From contig NZ_JAHGAW010000017.1 in the NCBI RefSeq assembly GCF_018603885.1, forward strand, positions 26,143 through 90,142: a stretch of 64,000 nt of DNA, in the 5' to 3' direction. Both the position numbers and the translations under genes were made by a program. This document shows, piece by piece, positions 43,149-53,316 of this stretch. The notes beneath the pieces were generated by a model, which did not search any database, was not told the origin of the DNA, and worked only from the letters and a program-made list of their open reading frames with translations. Within the stretch, counting starts at the first letter, position 1, and the number at the start of each line of letters is the position of its first letter. The DNA is from Sphingobium nicotianae (GTDB lineage Bacteria; Pseudomonadota; Alphaproteobacteria; Sphingomonadales; Sphingomonadaceae).

Positions 43149-44318
43149 TCATGCCTCCGTCCGCGTCATCAGCAGCTTGCCGTCGCGCACGGCAAAAGCC
43201 ATGCGTCCCTCGACCAGATCGAGCGCATCGCGGCCGAACTGCTCGAAGCGCCACCCTTCCAGGATCGGCAGGCCGTTGCGCACGCCGGCGGCGAGCAATT
43301 CCAGATCGTCCGATCGGGCCAGCAGGCGGGCGGCGACATTGATCTCGCGCGAGCGGATCTTGAGCAGCAGCTTGAGGAGATCGGCGACGAGCGTGCCTTC
43401 CTTGCCGAGGCCGGGCCGATTGGGGTCGCGCTCGGGCATCTCGTCGCGGGGCAGGGGCGCCGAATTGGCGATGGCGGCCATCAGGCGGGCACCGATGTCG
43501 TTGGCCCGCCAGCTCGCCGAGAGGCCGCGCACCTTGCCGAGCTCTTCCTGGCTGCGCGGCGGGTGCGAAGCAATGTCGGCCAGCGTCTCGTCCTTGGCGA
43601 TGCGCCCGCGCGGCAGGTTCTTCTCGCGCGCTTCCAGCTCGCGCCAGCCGGCGATGGCTTTCAGGCGGCCCAGCACATCGGCCTTCCGGCTGGAGATGCG
43701 CACCCGTTTCCAGGCTTCGCCCGGATCGACGCTGTAATTGGAGGGATCGGCGAGCCGCTCCATCTCCTGATCCAGCCAGATGCCGCGGCCGGTCGTGCGC
43801 AGCTCATCGAGCATGCGTGGAAAGATCTCGGCGAGATGGGTTACGTCGCCGATGGCATAGTCGATCTGCCGCTTGTCGAGCGGCCGCCGCGCCCAGTCGG
43901 TGAAGCGCGCGCCCTTGTCGAGATGGATGCCGAGCCACGAGTCCACCAGATTGGAATAGCCGATCTGCTCGCCCTGGCTCAGCGCCATGCTGGCGATCTG
44001 CGTGTCGAACAGGGGATGTGGCGTCTTGCCGGAGAGATTGAAGATGATCTCTATGTCCTGCCCGCCGGCGTGGAAGACCTTCAGCACATCCTCATTATCG
44101 ACCATCAGGTCGAGCAGGGGCTTCATGTCGAGGCCCGGCGCCTTGGGGTCGATCGCGGCGGCTTCCTTCCCGTCCGAGATCTGGAGCAGGCAAAGCTCGG
44201 GCCAGAAGGTATTCTCGCGCATGAACTCAGTGTCGACCGCGACGAAGTCTGCGCTGGCCAGTCGCTCGCACAGGGCGGCGAGCGTGTCGGTGTCGGTAAT
44301 CAGTGGATGGATTTGCAT
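43149..44318 (-). CDS. rnd: ribonuclease D
   Basis: RNase D is a 3'-5' exoribonuclease that trims tRNA precursors. The protein is 389 residues from the ATG at 44318; the longer frame lacks homology. The DEDDy exonuclease domain is at residues 1 to about 190, with VAVDTEFMRE (D, E), FHAGGQDIEII (D) and YAIGDVTHLAEI (Y, D). One HRDC domain follows around residues 205-290 (LKAIAGWRELEAREKNLPRGRI). It is divergent from aspS. Confidence 0.94.
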   Translation of the reverse strand: MQIHPLITDTDTLAALCERLASADFVAVDTEFMRENTFWPELCLLQISDGKEAAAIDPKAPGLDMKPLLDLMVDNEDVLKVFHAGGQDIEIIFNLSGKTPHPLFDTQIASMALSQGEQIGYSNLVDSWLGIHLDKGARFTDWARRPLDKRQIDYAIGDVTHLAEIFPRMLDELRTTGRGIWLDQEMERLADPSNYSVDPGEAWKRVRISSRKADVLGRLKAIAGWRELEAREKNLPRGRIAKDETLADIASHPPRSQEELGKVRGLSASWRANDIGARLMAAIANSAPLPRDEMPERDPNRPGLGKEGTLVADLLKLLLKIRSREINVAARLLARSDDLELLAAGVRNGLPILEGWRFEQFGRDALDLVEGRMAFAVRDGKLLMTRTEA

Positions 44319-44461
44319 ATGACAAGTGATCTTATTATGGGCCGATCCTCGATCGGGAGCCGGGTGACAGGCGAATGAAGCGCGTCTCTTAGCCGCCTGG
44401 TCTACGTTTGTCATTCATCCTGCGACCCCGCAATGCGGCGCACGAAATAAAGGCCATTCAG

Positions 44462-46252
44462 ATGCACGCCTATCGCACCCATACCTGCGGGGAACTCCGC
44501 GCCACGCACGCTGGCGAGACTGTCCGCGTGTCCGGTTGGGTTCACCGCAAGCGCGATCATGGCGATCTCGTCTTCATCGATCTGCGCGACCATTATGGCA
44601 TGGTCCAGATCGTGACCGAGGTCGATGGGCCCGTATTCAACGTGATCGAGAGCCTGCGCTCGGAGAGCGTGGTGACGATCACGGGTAAGGTCTTCGCGCG
44701 TGGCGCCGAGGTGGTGAACCCGAACTTGGCGACGGGTGTGATCGAGATTCGGGCCGAGAACGCGGTGGTGCAGTCAGCGGCGCAGGAACTGCCGATGCCG
44801 GTCGCCGGCGAGACCGAATATCCCGAGGAAATCCGCCTCAAGAACCGCTTCCTCGATCTGCGCCGCGAGACGCTGCACGCCAACATCATGCTGCGCAGCC
44901 ATGTCATCGCATCGCTGCGCCGCCGCATGATCGACCAGGGCTTCACGGAGTTCCAGACGCCGATCCTGACCGCATCCTCGCCCGAGGGCGCGCGCGACTA
45001 TCTGGTGCCGAGCCGCGTGCATCCAGGGAAATTCTACGCGCTCCCGCAGGCGCCGCAGATGTTCAAGCAGCTGCTGATGGTCGCCGGCTTCGATCGATAC
45101 TTCCAGATCGCGCCCTGCTTCCGCGACGAGGATGCGCGCGCCGACCGCTCGCCGGGTGAGTTTTACCAGCTCGACTTCGAGATGAGCTTCGTCACGCAGG
45201 AGGATGTGTTCGCCGCGATTGAGCCGGTGCTGCACGGCGTGTTCGAGGAGTTCGCCGACTGGCAGGGCAAGGGGCGCACGGTGAGTCCGCTGCCGTTCAA
45301 GCGCATCCCTTATCGCGAGTCGATGCTGAAATATGGCAACGACAAACCCGACCTGCGGAACCCGATCCTGATCACGGACGTCTCCAGCCACTTCGTCGGC
45401 TCGGGCTTCGGCCGCTTCGCCTCGATCGTCGAAAGCGGCGATGTCGTGCGCGCGATTCCCGCGCCGGGCATCGCCGAGAAGAGCCGCAAATTCTTCGACG
45501 ACATGAATGCCTGGGCGCAGTCGGAAGGCTTTGCCGGTCTCGGCTATGCGACCCGCAAGGGCGGCGAGTGGGGCGGCCCGATCGCCAAGAATCATGGCGA
45601 GGACAAGATGACCGCGCTCGCCGACGAGCTCGGTCTCGGCCCGGACGACGGCCTCTTCTTCGCCGCCGGCAAGGAAGCGCAGGCGGCCAAGCTCGCCGGC
45701 CTCGCCCGCACCCGCGTCGGCGAGCAGCTGGGGCTGATCGACAAGAGCCGCTTCGAATTCTGCTGGATCGTCGACTTCCCGATGTTCGAATATGACGAGG
45801 ACAACAAGAAGATCGACTTCAGCCACAACCCGTTCAGCATGCCGCAGGGGGAGCTGGAGGCGCTGGAGAGCAAGGATCCGCTCGACATTCTCGCCTATCA
45901 GTATGACATCGTCTGCAACGGCGTGGAGCTGTCGTCCGGCGCGATCCGGAACCACCGGCCGGACATCATGTACAAGGCGTTCGAGATTGCCGGCTACAGC
46001 CAGCAGGAAGTCGACACCAACTTCGCGGGCATGATCAATGCCTTCAAGTTCGGCGCGCCGCCGCACGGCGGATCGGCGCCGGGTGTCGATCGCATCGTCA
46101 TGCTGCTCGCCGACCAGCCCAACATCCGCGAGGTGATCGTCTTCCCGATGACGCAGAAGGCCGAGGATCTGATGATGCAGGCCCCGGCGCCCGCGACGAT
46201 GAAGCAGCTGCGCGAGCTCAATATCCGCATCATCGAGCCGGCGAAGGGCTAA
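44462..46252 (+). CDS. aspS: aspartyl-tRNA synthetase
   Basis: AspS charges tRNA with aspartate; many alphaproteobacterial forms also charge tRNA-Asn. The protein is 596 residues from the ATG at 44462. The OB-fold anticodon domain is N-terminal (VRVSGWVHRKRDHGDLVFIDLRDHYG split). Class II motifs are FTEFQTPILTASSPEGARD (motif 1 to flipping loop), FRDEDARADRSPGEFYQLD (motif 2), and PPHGGSAPGVDRIVML (motif 3). The bacterial GAD insertion domain is present near residues 290-420. The neighbour ppk2 follows 47 bp downstream. Confidence 0.96.
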   Translation: MHAYRTHTCGELRATHAGETVRVSGWVHRKRDHGDLVFIDLRDHYGMVQIVTEVDGPVFNVIESLRSESVVTITGKVFARGAEVVNPNLATGVIEIRAENAVVQSAAQELPMPVAGETEYPEEIRLKNRFLDLRRETLHANIMLRSHVIASLRRRMIDQGFTEFQTPILTASSPEGARDYLVPSRVHPGKFYALPQAPQMFKQLLMVAGFDRYFQIAPCFRDEDARADRSPGEFYQLDFEMSFVTQEDVFAAIEPVLHGVFEEFADWQGKGRTVSPLPFKRIPYRESMLKYGNDKPDLRNPILITDVSSHFVGSGFGRFASIVESGDVVRAIPAPGIAEKSRKFFDDMNAWAQSEGFAGLGYATRKGGEWGGPIAKNHGEDKMTALADELGLGPDDGLFFAAGKEAQAAKLAGLARTRVGEQLGLIDKSRFEFCWIVDFPMFEYDEDNKKIDFSHNPFSMPQGELEALESKDPLDILAYQYDIVCNGVELSSGAIRNHRPDIMYKAFEIAGYSQQEVDTNFAGMINAFKFGAPPHGGSAPGVDRIVMLLADQPNIREVIVFPMTQKAEDLMMQAPAPATMKQLRELNIRIIEPAKG

Positions 46253-46299
46253 GGCCCGCGCAGTCTGGACAATGGCTGGCCGCGCTCTAGGGTGCGGCC

Positions 46300-47088
46300 A
46301 TGACCATCAATCTCTCCGATTATGAAAAAGGCGCCGACTATGACGGCGACTTCGACAAGGATCTCGTTAAGCTCCAGCATCGCCTGGAGAAGATCCAGGT
46401 CGCGCATATCCTGCACAACAAGCGCAGCGTCGTCATGCTGGAGGGGTGGGATGCGGCCGGCAAGGGCGGCATCATCAAGCGCGTGACCGGCCTGCTCGAT
46501 CCACGCTACTACAAGGTCTGGCCCATCGGCGCGCCCAGCGACGAGGAGCTGGGCCATCACTTCCTGTGGCGCTTCTGGACACGGCTGCCGGCCAACAAGC
46601 ACATCGCGATCTTCGACCGCAGCTGGTACGGGCGCGTGCTCGTCGAACGCGTCGAGGGCCTGTGCTCCGAGAAGGATTGGAAGCGCGGCTATGACGAGAT
46701 CAACGAGTTCGAGGCGCAGCAGGTCGACAGCGGCAATGCTATCGTCAAACTTTTCGTCCACATCACCCAGAAGACGCAGGACAAGCAGCTCGCGCAGCGG
46801 CTGGACGATCCTTGGAAGCGCTGGAAAACCGGCGCTGAAGACTATCGCAATCGCGCCAATCGCGGCCATTATGTCGAAGCGATCCACGACATGTTCAAGC
46901 GCACCGACACGCGTTGGGCGCCTTGGCATGTCGTCGACGGCAATGACCGCAAATCGGGCCGGATTGCCGCTCTCACCGCGATCGCCGACGCGCTGGAGAA
47001 ACAGGTGCCGATGATCCCGCCGGATGCCGATCCCGCGGTGGTCGAGCTGGCGCGGCAGGCGTTCGGCTACAAGCCGGGCACCACTTGA
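46300..47088 (+). CDS. ppk2: polyphosphate kinase 2 family protein
   Basis: This is a 262-residue enzyme of the PPK2 superfamily, which uses polyphosphate to phosphorylate nucleotides. Walker A is GWDAAGKGGIIKR (near residue 50). The lid and Walker B region contains DPRYYKVWPIGAPSDEE, FDRSWYGRVLVERVEG and WKRGYDEINEFE. The length is that of a single-domain PPK2; whether it prefers ADP, GDP or AMP cannot be read. It overlaps the next gene by TTGA, and ppk1-ppx is about 3.5 kb upstream. Confidence 0.93.
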   Translation: MTINLSDYEKGADYDGDFDKDLVKLQHRLEKIQVAHILHNKRSVVMLEGWDAAGKGGIIKRVTGLLDPRYYKVWPIGAPSDEELGHHFLWRFWTRLPANKHIAIFDRSWYGRVLVERVEGLCSEKDWKRGYDEINEFEAQQVDSGNAIVKLFVHITQKTQDKQLAQRLDDPWKRWKTGAEDYRNRANRGHYVEAIHDMFKRTDTRWAPWHVVDGNDRKSGRIAALTAIADALEKQVPMIPPDADPAVVELARQAFGYKPGTT

Positions 47089-47729
47089 TCGTTCCTTCGT
47101 CCATCAAGGCCGTCATGCTCGATGTCGACGGCGTGTTGATTATCCATCCCGCGATCCGGGGGTGGGCGGTGAATCTGGAGCGCGACCTGGGGCTCTCGGT
47201 GTCGCGGTTGCAGGAGGCCTTCTTCACGCCGCACTGGGACGACATCATCCACGGGCGAGCGCGGCTGCGCGACAGGCTCGCGCCAGTGCTTGCCGAGATT
47301 GCGCCGGCTCTGCGCTGCGACGATTTCATCGATTACTGGTTCGCGAACGACGCGCATCTGAACCAGCCGCTGCTGGAGGAGGTGGCGCAGGTCCGCGCAC
47401 AGGGCGTGCCGGTCCATCTCGCCACGGTGCAGGAGCATGAGCGCGCCCGCTATCTCTGGGAGATGCTCGATCTGCGCGCCCGGTTCGACGGGCTGCATTA
47501 TGCCGCCGATCTCGGTGCCACCAAGCCGCATCCGGATTTCTATGCACGGATCGAGGCCCGCACGGGCTTCGCGCCGTCGGAGATCTTTTTCGCGGACGAC
47601 AAACAGGTCAATATCGATGCCGCGCGAGCAAGAGGGTGGCACGCCGCGCACTGGGCAGGGCACGGCACGCTGGCCGGGCTCCTCGCGGCGGCGGGTGGAG
47701 AAGGCAACCAAGTCGGGGCATGTCCGTAA
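47085..47729 (+). CDS. HAD-like hydrolase
   Basis: This is a 214-residue phosphatase-type protein with a TTG start that overlaps the PPK2 stop (TTGA). Motif I is MLDVDGVL with the nucleophilic Asp near residue 13. Motif II lies near HLATVQ, motif III near GATKPHPDFY (Lys), and motif IV is EIFFADDKQVNI. A helical cap lies between motifs I and II. This is the haloacid dehalogenase/beta-phosphoglucomutase-like subgroup; the substrate is unknown. Its coupling to ppk2 may hint at a phosphorylated-nucleotide or sugar substrate, which is speculation. Confidence 0.87.
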   Translation: MIVPSSIKAVMLDVDGVLIIHPAIRGWAVNLERDLGLSVSRLQEAFFTPHWDDIIHGRARLRDRLAPVLAEIAPALRCDDFIDYWFANDAHLNQPLLEEVAQVRAQGVPVHLATVQEHERARYLWEMLDLRARFDGLHYAADLGATKPHPDFYARIEARTGFAPSEIFFADDKQVNIDAARARGWHAAHWAGHGTLAGLLAAAGGEGNQVGACP

Positions 47730-47750
47730 TCTCCCGCAAGGAGATCTGTC

Positions 47751-48122
47751 ATGCCCCTTACCGGACGATGTCATTGCGGCCGCAACATCTTCGAGATCGA
47801 TGCCGAGCTGCCCGCAGCGCTTACTCGTTGTACCTGCTCATTCTGCTCGAAGCGCGGCCATCTCTATGCTTATTACCCGCCGATCCAGTTCAGGCTCACG
47901 CAAGGCGACAGTGACGCCGTCTATCGCTGGAACACGCGCCTGGTCGCCAATCACTTCTGTTCAACCTGCGGATGCGACATCTATGCCGACAGCCCGGACT
48001 TCCAGTCGGATGGAAGCTGGGATGGCAAGACACGCCGCATTGCGGTCAATGCGCGTCTGCTCGACGATTTCGAGGCGGCGGACTGGCCCGTCACGGTGAT
48101 CGACGGCAAGAATCTGTGGTGA
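47751..48122 (+). CDS. GFA family (CENP-V/Gfa-like) zinc protein
   Basis: This is a 123-residue protein of the glutathione-dependent formaldehyde-activating-like family. The zinc ligands are GRCHCG at the N-terminus, CTCSFCSKRG near residue 28 and HFCSTCGC near residue 68, the classical Gfa arrangement of cysteines. GFA proteins bind zinc and sometimes glutathione; true formaldehyde activation has been questioned, so function is open. AAGGAG precedes the ATG, an ideal ribosome binding site. It lies 21 bp after the HAD gene. Confidence 0.9.
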   Translation: MPLTGRCHCGRNIFEIDAELPAALTRCTCSFCSKRGHLYAYYPPIQFRLTQGDSDAVYRWNTRLVANHFCSTCGCDIYADSPDFQSDGSWDGKTRRIAVNARLLDDFEAADWPVTVIDGKNLW

Positions 48123-48125
48123 GGA

Positions 48126-48623
48126 TCAGGCTTCACCGGCGAGTGACCGATACATCACATAAGCATCGACATAGCCGAGTTTGGGATGTCGGAACGCGCC
48201 CGGCAGCGTTCCGATGATCGCAAACCCCATATGCTGCCAGAGGCGGACGGCGCGGACGTTGGTCGATATCACGAAATTGAACTGCATCGCGCGAAAGCCC
48301 TGCGCCCGCGCCATCTCCAGCGAGTGGCGGCAGAGCCTCTGGGCGATGCCTTTGCCGCGCTGGTCGCCGCGCACCGCATAGCCGGCATTGGCGACATGCG
48401 CGCCCGGGCCGGCTTGGTTGGCGCGAAGCGTATAGCTGCCGACAATCTCGCCAGCGGGGTCGAGCGCGACGAAGACCTGCTTGCCGGGCGCCTGCCAATA
48501 GTCCCGGCCAGTCTGCTCGTCGGCGTCGCGATCGACCGCCAGCGTCTCGCCCTCGCGGATGATCGGTTCAAGGATCGCCCAGATGGAAGGCCAGTCGGCA
48601 AAGGTGGCGGGACGTATCTCCAT
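48126..48623 (-). CDS. GNAT family N-acetyltransferase
   Basis: This is a 165-residue acetyltransferase. IRPATFADWPSIWAIL opens the fold. The acetyl-CoA-binding motif A is VRGDQRGKGIAQRLCRHSL, and FVISTNVRAVRLWQHMGFAIIGTLPGAF is motif B, typical of YncA/PhnO-like members acting on amino acids or toxins. It converges on the GFA gene with only 3 bp between stops and follows the DUF1905 gene by 10 bp, so those two may form an operon. Confidence 0.88.
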   Translation of the reverse strand: MEIRPATFADWPSIWAILEPIIREGETLAVDRDADEQTGRDYWQAPGKQVFVALDPAGEIVGSYTLRANQAGPGAHVANAGYAVRGDQRGKGIAQRLCRHSLEMARAQGFRAMQFNFVISTNVRAVRLWQHMGFAIIGTLPGAFRHPKLGYVDAYVMYRSLAGEA

Positions 48624-48633
48624 GGGAGGCCCC

Positions 48634-49086
48634 CTATTTCAGCCGCGCCGTCACGGCCTCGATCGCCTTGTCGAGCCGCTTGGCGCGCGTTTCCGGACGC
48701 CTGGCCTCGATCAGGCCCTCGACATGCTCGCGCTGGGCGGTGAAGCTCATCGCGTCCCACGCCGCTTGCGCGCCATCGATCGCGCCCAGCGCGGCCGCCA
48801 GATCATCCGGCAGTTCCACTACGCGCTTGGCCTCGTCGAGCGTTAGCGTCACCTCGACCGGGCCGCTCTCGGGAATCGCCGCCGCGGCGCGATTGCTCTT
48901 GCGGAAGGGAATCCAGGGCGATCCGCCCATGTTGGTGATCGTGCTGCGATAGGTTTGCGCGCCGATCGTGACGACCACCGGCGCATTGGTGCGGCCGAAG
49001 ACCGGCTTGGGATCGAAGGGGACGGGGATGGCGAACAGATCGTCGCCCGGCTTGAGCTGCCACACGAAGCGGCGCGTAATGCTCAT
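48634..49086 (-). CDS. DUF1905 / YdeI-OmpD-associated protein
   Basis: This is a 150-residue protein from the ATG at 49086. The first 95 residues are DUF1905 (FVWQLKPGDDLFAIPVPFDPKPVFGRTNAPVVVTIGAQ split, YRSTITNMGGSPWIPFRK). The tail is a YdeI/OmdA-like helical domain (VELPDDLAAALGAIDGAQAAWDAMSFTAQREHVEGLIEARRPETRAKRLDKAI split). Such proteins have no assigned biochemical role; one relative is linked to bacteriocin protection. A longer ATG at 49101 is in frame. Confidence 0.83.
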   Translation of the reverse strand: MSITRRFVWQLKPGDDLFAIPVPFDPKPVFGRTNAPVVVTIGAQTYRSTITNMGGSPWIPFRKSNRAAAAIPESGPVEVTLTLDEAKRVVELPDDLAAALGAIDGAQAAWDAMSFTAQREHVEGLIEARRPETRAKRLDKAIEAVTARLK

Positions 49087-49180
49087 CGCTCGTCCTTTCA
49101 TTCATTCGCTTGCTAAGAACTTGACTTGCGAACCAACTGGCCAGAGCTTCTAGTTCAGCCAGGCAGGAGAGGGCAATCAA

Positions 49181-49696
49181 ATGAACAGCAAGGGTCGGCG
49201 CGTCGTCACGGGACATGATCCGGTCGGAAAATCGATCATCCTGTCGGATGGTCCGCCGCCCCAGGCGCACGCGATGACCGGGCCGGGCGTGGGCGCAGAC
49301 TTCATCGAGATCTGGAATTCCTCCGCCGCAGTGCCCCCGCTGACCGCGACGGAAGCGACCGAACCGAACAATCGGCCGTTCACCATCATGCCGCCGTCGG
49401 GCCATTTGCTTCGGCTGATCGCGCTCTATCCGGCAAGCATGGGCGGCCATCGCACCGTCATGCACCGCACGCGGACGCTCGACTATGTCGTTGTGATCGA
49501 GGGCGAGGTGACGCTGCTCCTCGATGACAGCGAAGTCGTGCTCGGGGCGGGCGATGTCGTCGTCCAGCGCGGCACCAACCACGCCTGGGAAAATCGTTCG
49601 GATGCAATCGCGCGCTGCGCATTCTTCCATCTCGACGCGACGTTTGACGAGGCGCTGCTGGAGACGCTGCCCAAGCCGCTGGAATTAATGCGCTGA
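49181..49696 (+). CDS. cupin domain protein
   Basis: This is a 171-residue single-cupin protein. Residues about 85-150 form the barrel: the first metal motif is represented by HRTVMHRTRTLDYVVVIEGEV and the second by GDVVVQRGTNHAWENRS. Histidines at both places could bind Fe or Mn. The N-terminal half is beta-rich (VTGHDPVGKSIILSDGPPP) and resembles cupins found with aromatic or salicylate catabolism. No catabolic genes are adjacent, so the substrate is open. A family B palindromic repeat follows. Confidence 0.85.
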   Translation: MNSKGRRVVTGHDPVGKSIILSDGPPPQAHAMTGPGVGADFIEIWNSSAAVPPLTATEATEPNNRPFTIMPPSGHLLRLIALYPASMGGHRTVMHRTRTLDYVVVIEGEVTLLLDDSEVVLGAGDVVVQRGTNHAWENRSDAIARCAFFHLDATFDEALLETLPKPLELMR

Positions 49697-49726
49697 GGGT
49701 TTCCTCGCCCTCATTGCCGGACCCAT

Positions 49727-49825
49727 CGTCATTCCCGCGAACGCGGGAATCCAGTCAACGGTGCGGAGACAACATCTGCTGCCGCAAGTGAAGGAGGCTG
49801 GATTCACGCGTTCGCGGGAATGACG
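49727..49825. repeat. paired palindromic repeat, family B copy 2
   Basis: Two arms, 49727-49754 and 49798-49825, are inverted copies with one mismatch. Each carries TTCCCGCGAACGCG or its complement around the GCGAACGC core, with CGTCA/TGACG outer ends. The layout matches 21239-21320 but with a different stem sequence. Confidence 0.75.
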
Positions 49826-49837
49826 AATTGGCAGAAA

Positions 49838-50482
49838 TCAGTCCTTCCTCCGCACGAACGGCAACTCGCCGCCGCGCCAGTGAAGCCGCAGCTTGCCGTC
49901 CGCGCTCGTCACCGGTGTGTCCTTGAAGGCGGCCACGCCCATGTCGTTGGGGATCAGCACGACATGGATCTTGAGATGCCGGCCGGCAGGCAACGAGAAG
50001 ACCGGCGAGATCGTCCCGAAGAAAGGCTCGGCGACCTGGAGCTTCACCGGCGCCCGTCCCTGGAGGTCGCTCAGCGTCCAGCCATATTCTTGCGTATAGC
50101 CCGTCACCGGTTCGCCCTTGTCGAACGTCAGGTTGAAGTCGACGCCGGCAAGGCCATGCCCGTCGGCGTCGGTGACGCTGATCTCCAGCGGCGCCTCGCT
50201 CGTCTGCGTCACCTCGGCGAGCTTGAACTCCGCCGGCTTTGGCGTCGGCTCGGTGGTGAGCAGCACCGTGCCATCCTTGCAGGTCCAGCGTCCCTCGGCA
50301 TGCTCGTCGACCGCGCCCTCGCTCATGAAATAGCGGAAATGGCCGTCCTTGCCGATCTGGAGCCCGGCGGCGGTGTCCGGCCCGGCAGCGGCGCGATAGT
50401 CTCCCGTCGGGCAGTCGGTTGCGAACGCGGGTGTGCCAAGCGCGAAGCATAACGCACCGATGGCGGATGCCGCGTGCCTCAA
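49838..50482 (-). CDS. exported protein of unknown function
   Basis: This is a 214-residue protein with a TTG start at 50482 that overlaps the greB stop (TTGA); an ATG at 50512 would extend it into greB. A signal peptide covers residues 1-23 (AIGALCFALGTPAFA), followed by TDCPTGDY and a WTCKDG segment whose two cysteines may pair. The rest is beta-rich with a transthyretin-like stretch (ISVTDADGHGLAGVDFNLTFDKGEPVTGYTQ split). I do not recognise a family. It probably acts in the periplasm and is translated together with greB. Confidence 0.72.
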   Translation of the reverse strand: MRHAASAIGALCFALGTPAFATDCPTGDYRAAAGPDTAAGLQIGKDGHFRYFMSEGAVDEHAEGRWTCKDGTVLLTTEPTPKPAEFKLAEVTQTSEAPLEISVTDADGHGLAGVDFNLTFDKGEPVTGYTQEYGWTLSDLQGRAPVKLQVAEPFFGTISPVFSLPAGRHLKIHVVLIPNDMGVAAFKDTPVTSADGKLRLHWRGGELPFVRRKD

Positions 50483-50967
50483 GCCGGATAGTCGATCGTG
50501 ACGATTTCCCATGTCTTCTCGCCCCCCGGCAGCATCACGCGCCGCACGTCGCCCAAGCTGCCGCCGCGCAGCGCGCGCGCCAGCGGCGTGTCCCAGCCGA
50601 TCCGGCCCGCGCCCGCGTCCGCCTCGTCATTGCCGACGAGGGTCACGGTGCGTTCATTGTCATCGTCATCCGCCAGCGTGACCGTCGCGCCGAAGAAGAC
50701 GCGGCTCTTGTCCGGTTGCTCGGCGGGGTTGACGACCTTGGCGGCCTTCATCCGCTCCAGCAGCCATTTCAGGCGCCGGTCGATTTCGCGCATGCGCTTG
50801 CGGCCGTAAAGATAGTCGCCATTCTCGCTGCGATCCCCATTGCCCGCCGCCCAGCTGACGATCTCCACGATGCGCGGCCGCTCCTCGCCGAGCAGTTGGT
50901 CATATTCGGCGCGCAGGGCCGCGAGGCCGGGCGGGGTGATGTAGTTGGGCGCCGGCGTGCTGCTCAT
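50479..50967 (-). CDS. greB: transcription elongation factor GreB
   Basis: GreB inserts into the RNA polymerase secondary channel and stimulates cleavage of backtracked RNA. The 162-residue protein has an N-terminal coiled coil with the acidic tip (GDRSENGDYLYGRKRMREIDRR split around residues 44-64) and a C-terminal FKBP-like domain (VFFGATVTLADDDD, PLARALRGGSLGD). The YGRKRMREIDRR stretch favours GreB over GreA. Its start codon directly follows the stop of a 58-residue gene, and its stop overlaps the next gene by TTGA. Confidence 0.9.
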   Translation of the reverse strand: MSSTPAPNYITPPGLAALRAEYDQLLGEERPRIVEIVSWAAGNGDRSENGDYLYGRKRMREIDRRLKWLLERMKAAKVVNPAEQPDKSRVFFGATVTLADDDDNERTVTLVGNDEADAGAGRIGWDTPLARALRGGSLGDVRRVMLPGGEKTWEIVTIDYPA

Positions 50968-51144
50968 CTAGGTGCGGCGCTTGCCTTTGGGGCGCTTGGC
51001 ATAGAGCAGAGCGGCGGCCAGTGCGGCCGAGCCGATGCCGACGCCGACCCAGAAGGACTTGGTGGAACGATCCTCCTTGGCGGCATTGGCGTCCTTCGGC
51101 GCCGGGGCCGGCGTCAGGTCAATATCGTCCACTTGGTCGGTCAT
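50968..51144 (-). CDS. small single-pass membrane protein
   Basis: This is a 58-residue frame from the ATG at 51144 to TAG at 50968. The N-terminal 30 residues are acidic and Ala/Pro-rich (MTDQVDDIDLTPAPAPKD). A membrane helix follows (SFWVGVGIGSAALAAALLYA, residues 31-50), and the tail is strongly basic (KRPKGKRRT). By the positive-inside rule the C-terminus would be cytoplasmic. The stop is immediately followed by the greB ATG, so it is the probable first gene of a unit with greB and the exported protein. No family was recognised. Confidence 0.65.
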   Translation of the reverse strand: MTDQVDDIDLTPAPAPKDANAAKEDRSTKSFWVGVGIGSAALAAALLYAKRPKGKRRT

Positions 51145-51198
51145 GATGCCCTGCTTATGCTTTTCGGACGGGAAGGGAAGAGGCGAAGGGAGGGGCGA

Positions 51199-53226
<2,028 letters not shown>

Positions 53227-53316
53227 TGTGGCACAGGCCAGATGATCGAACGGTGAACGGGCATCTGCATGATGCTATTATGCCTGTACCTGCCGTCGCT
53301 TTGAAGGGGTTTTTTC

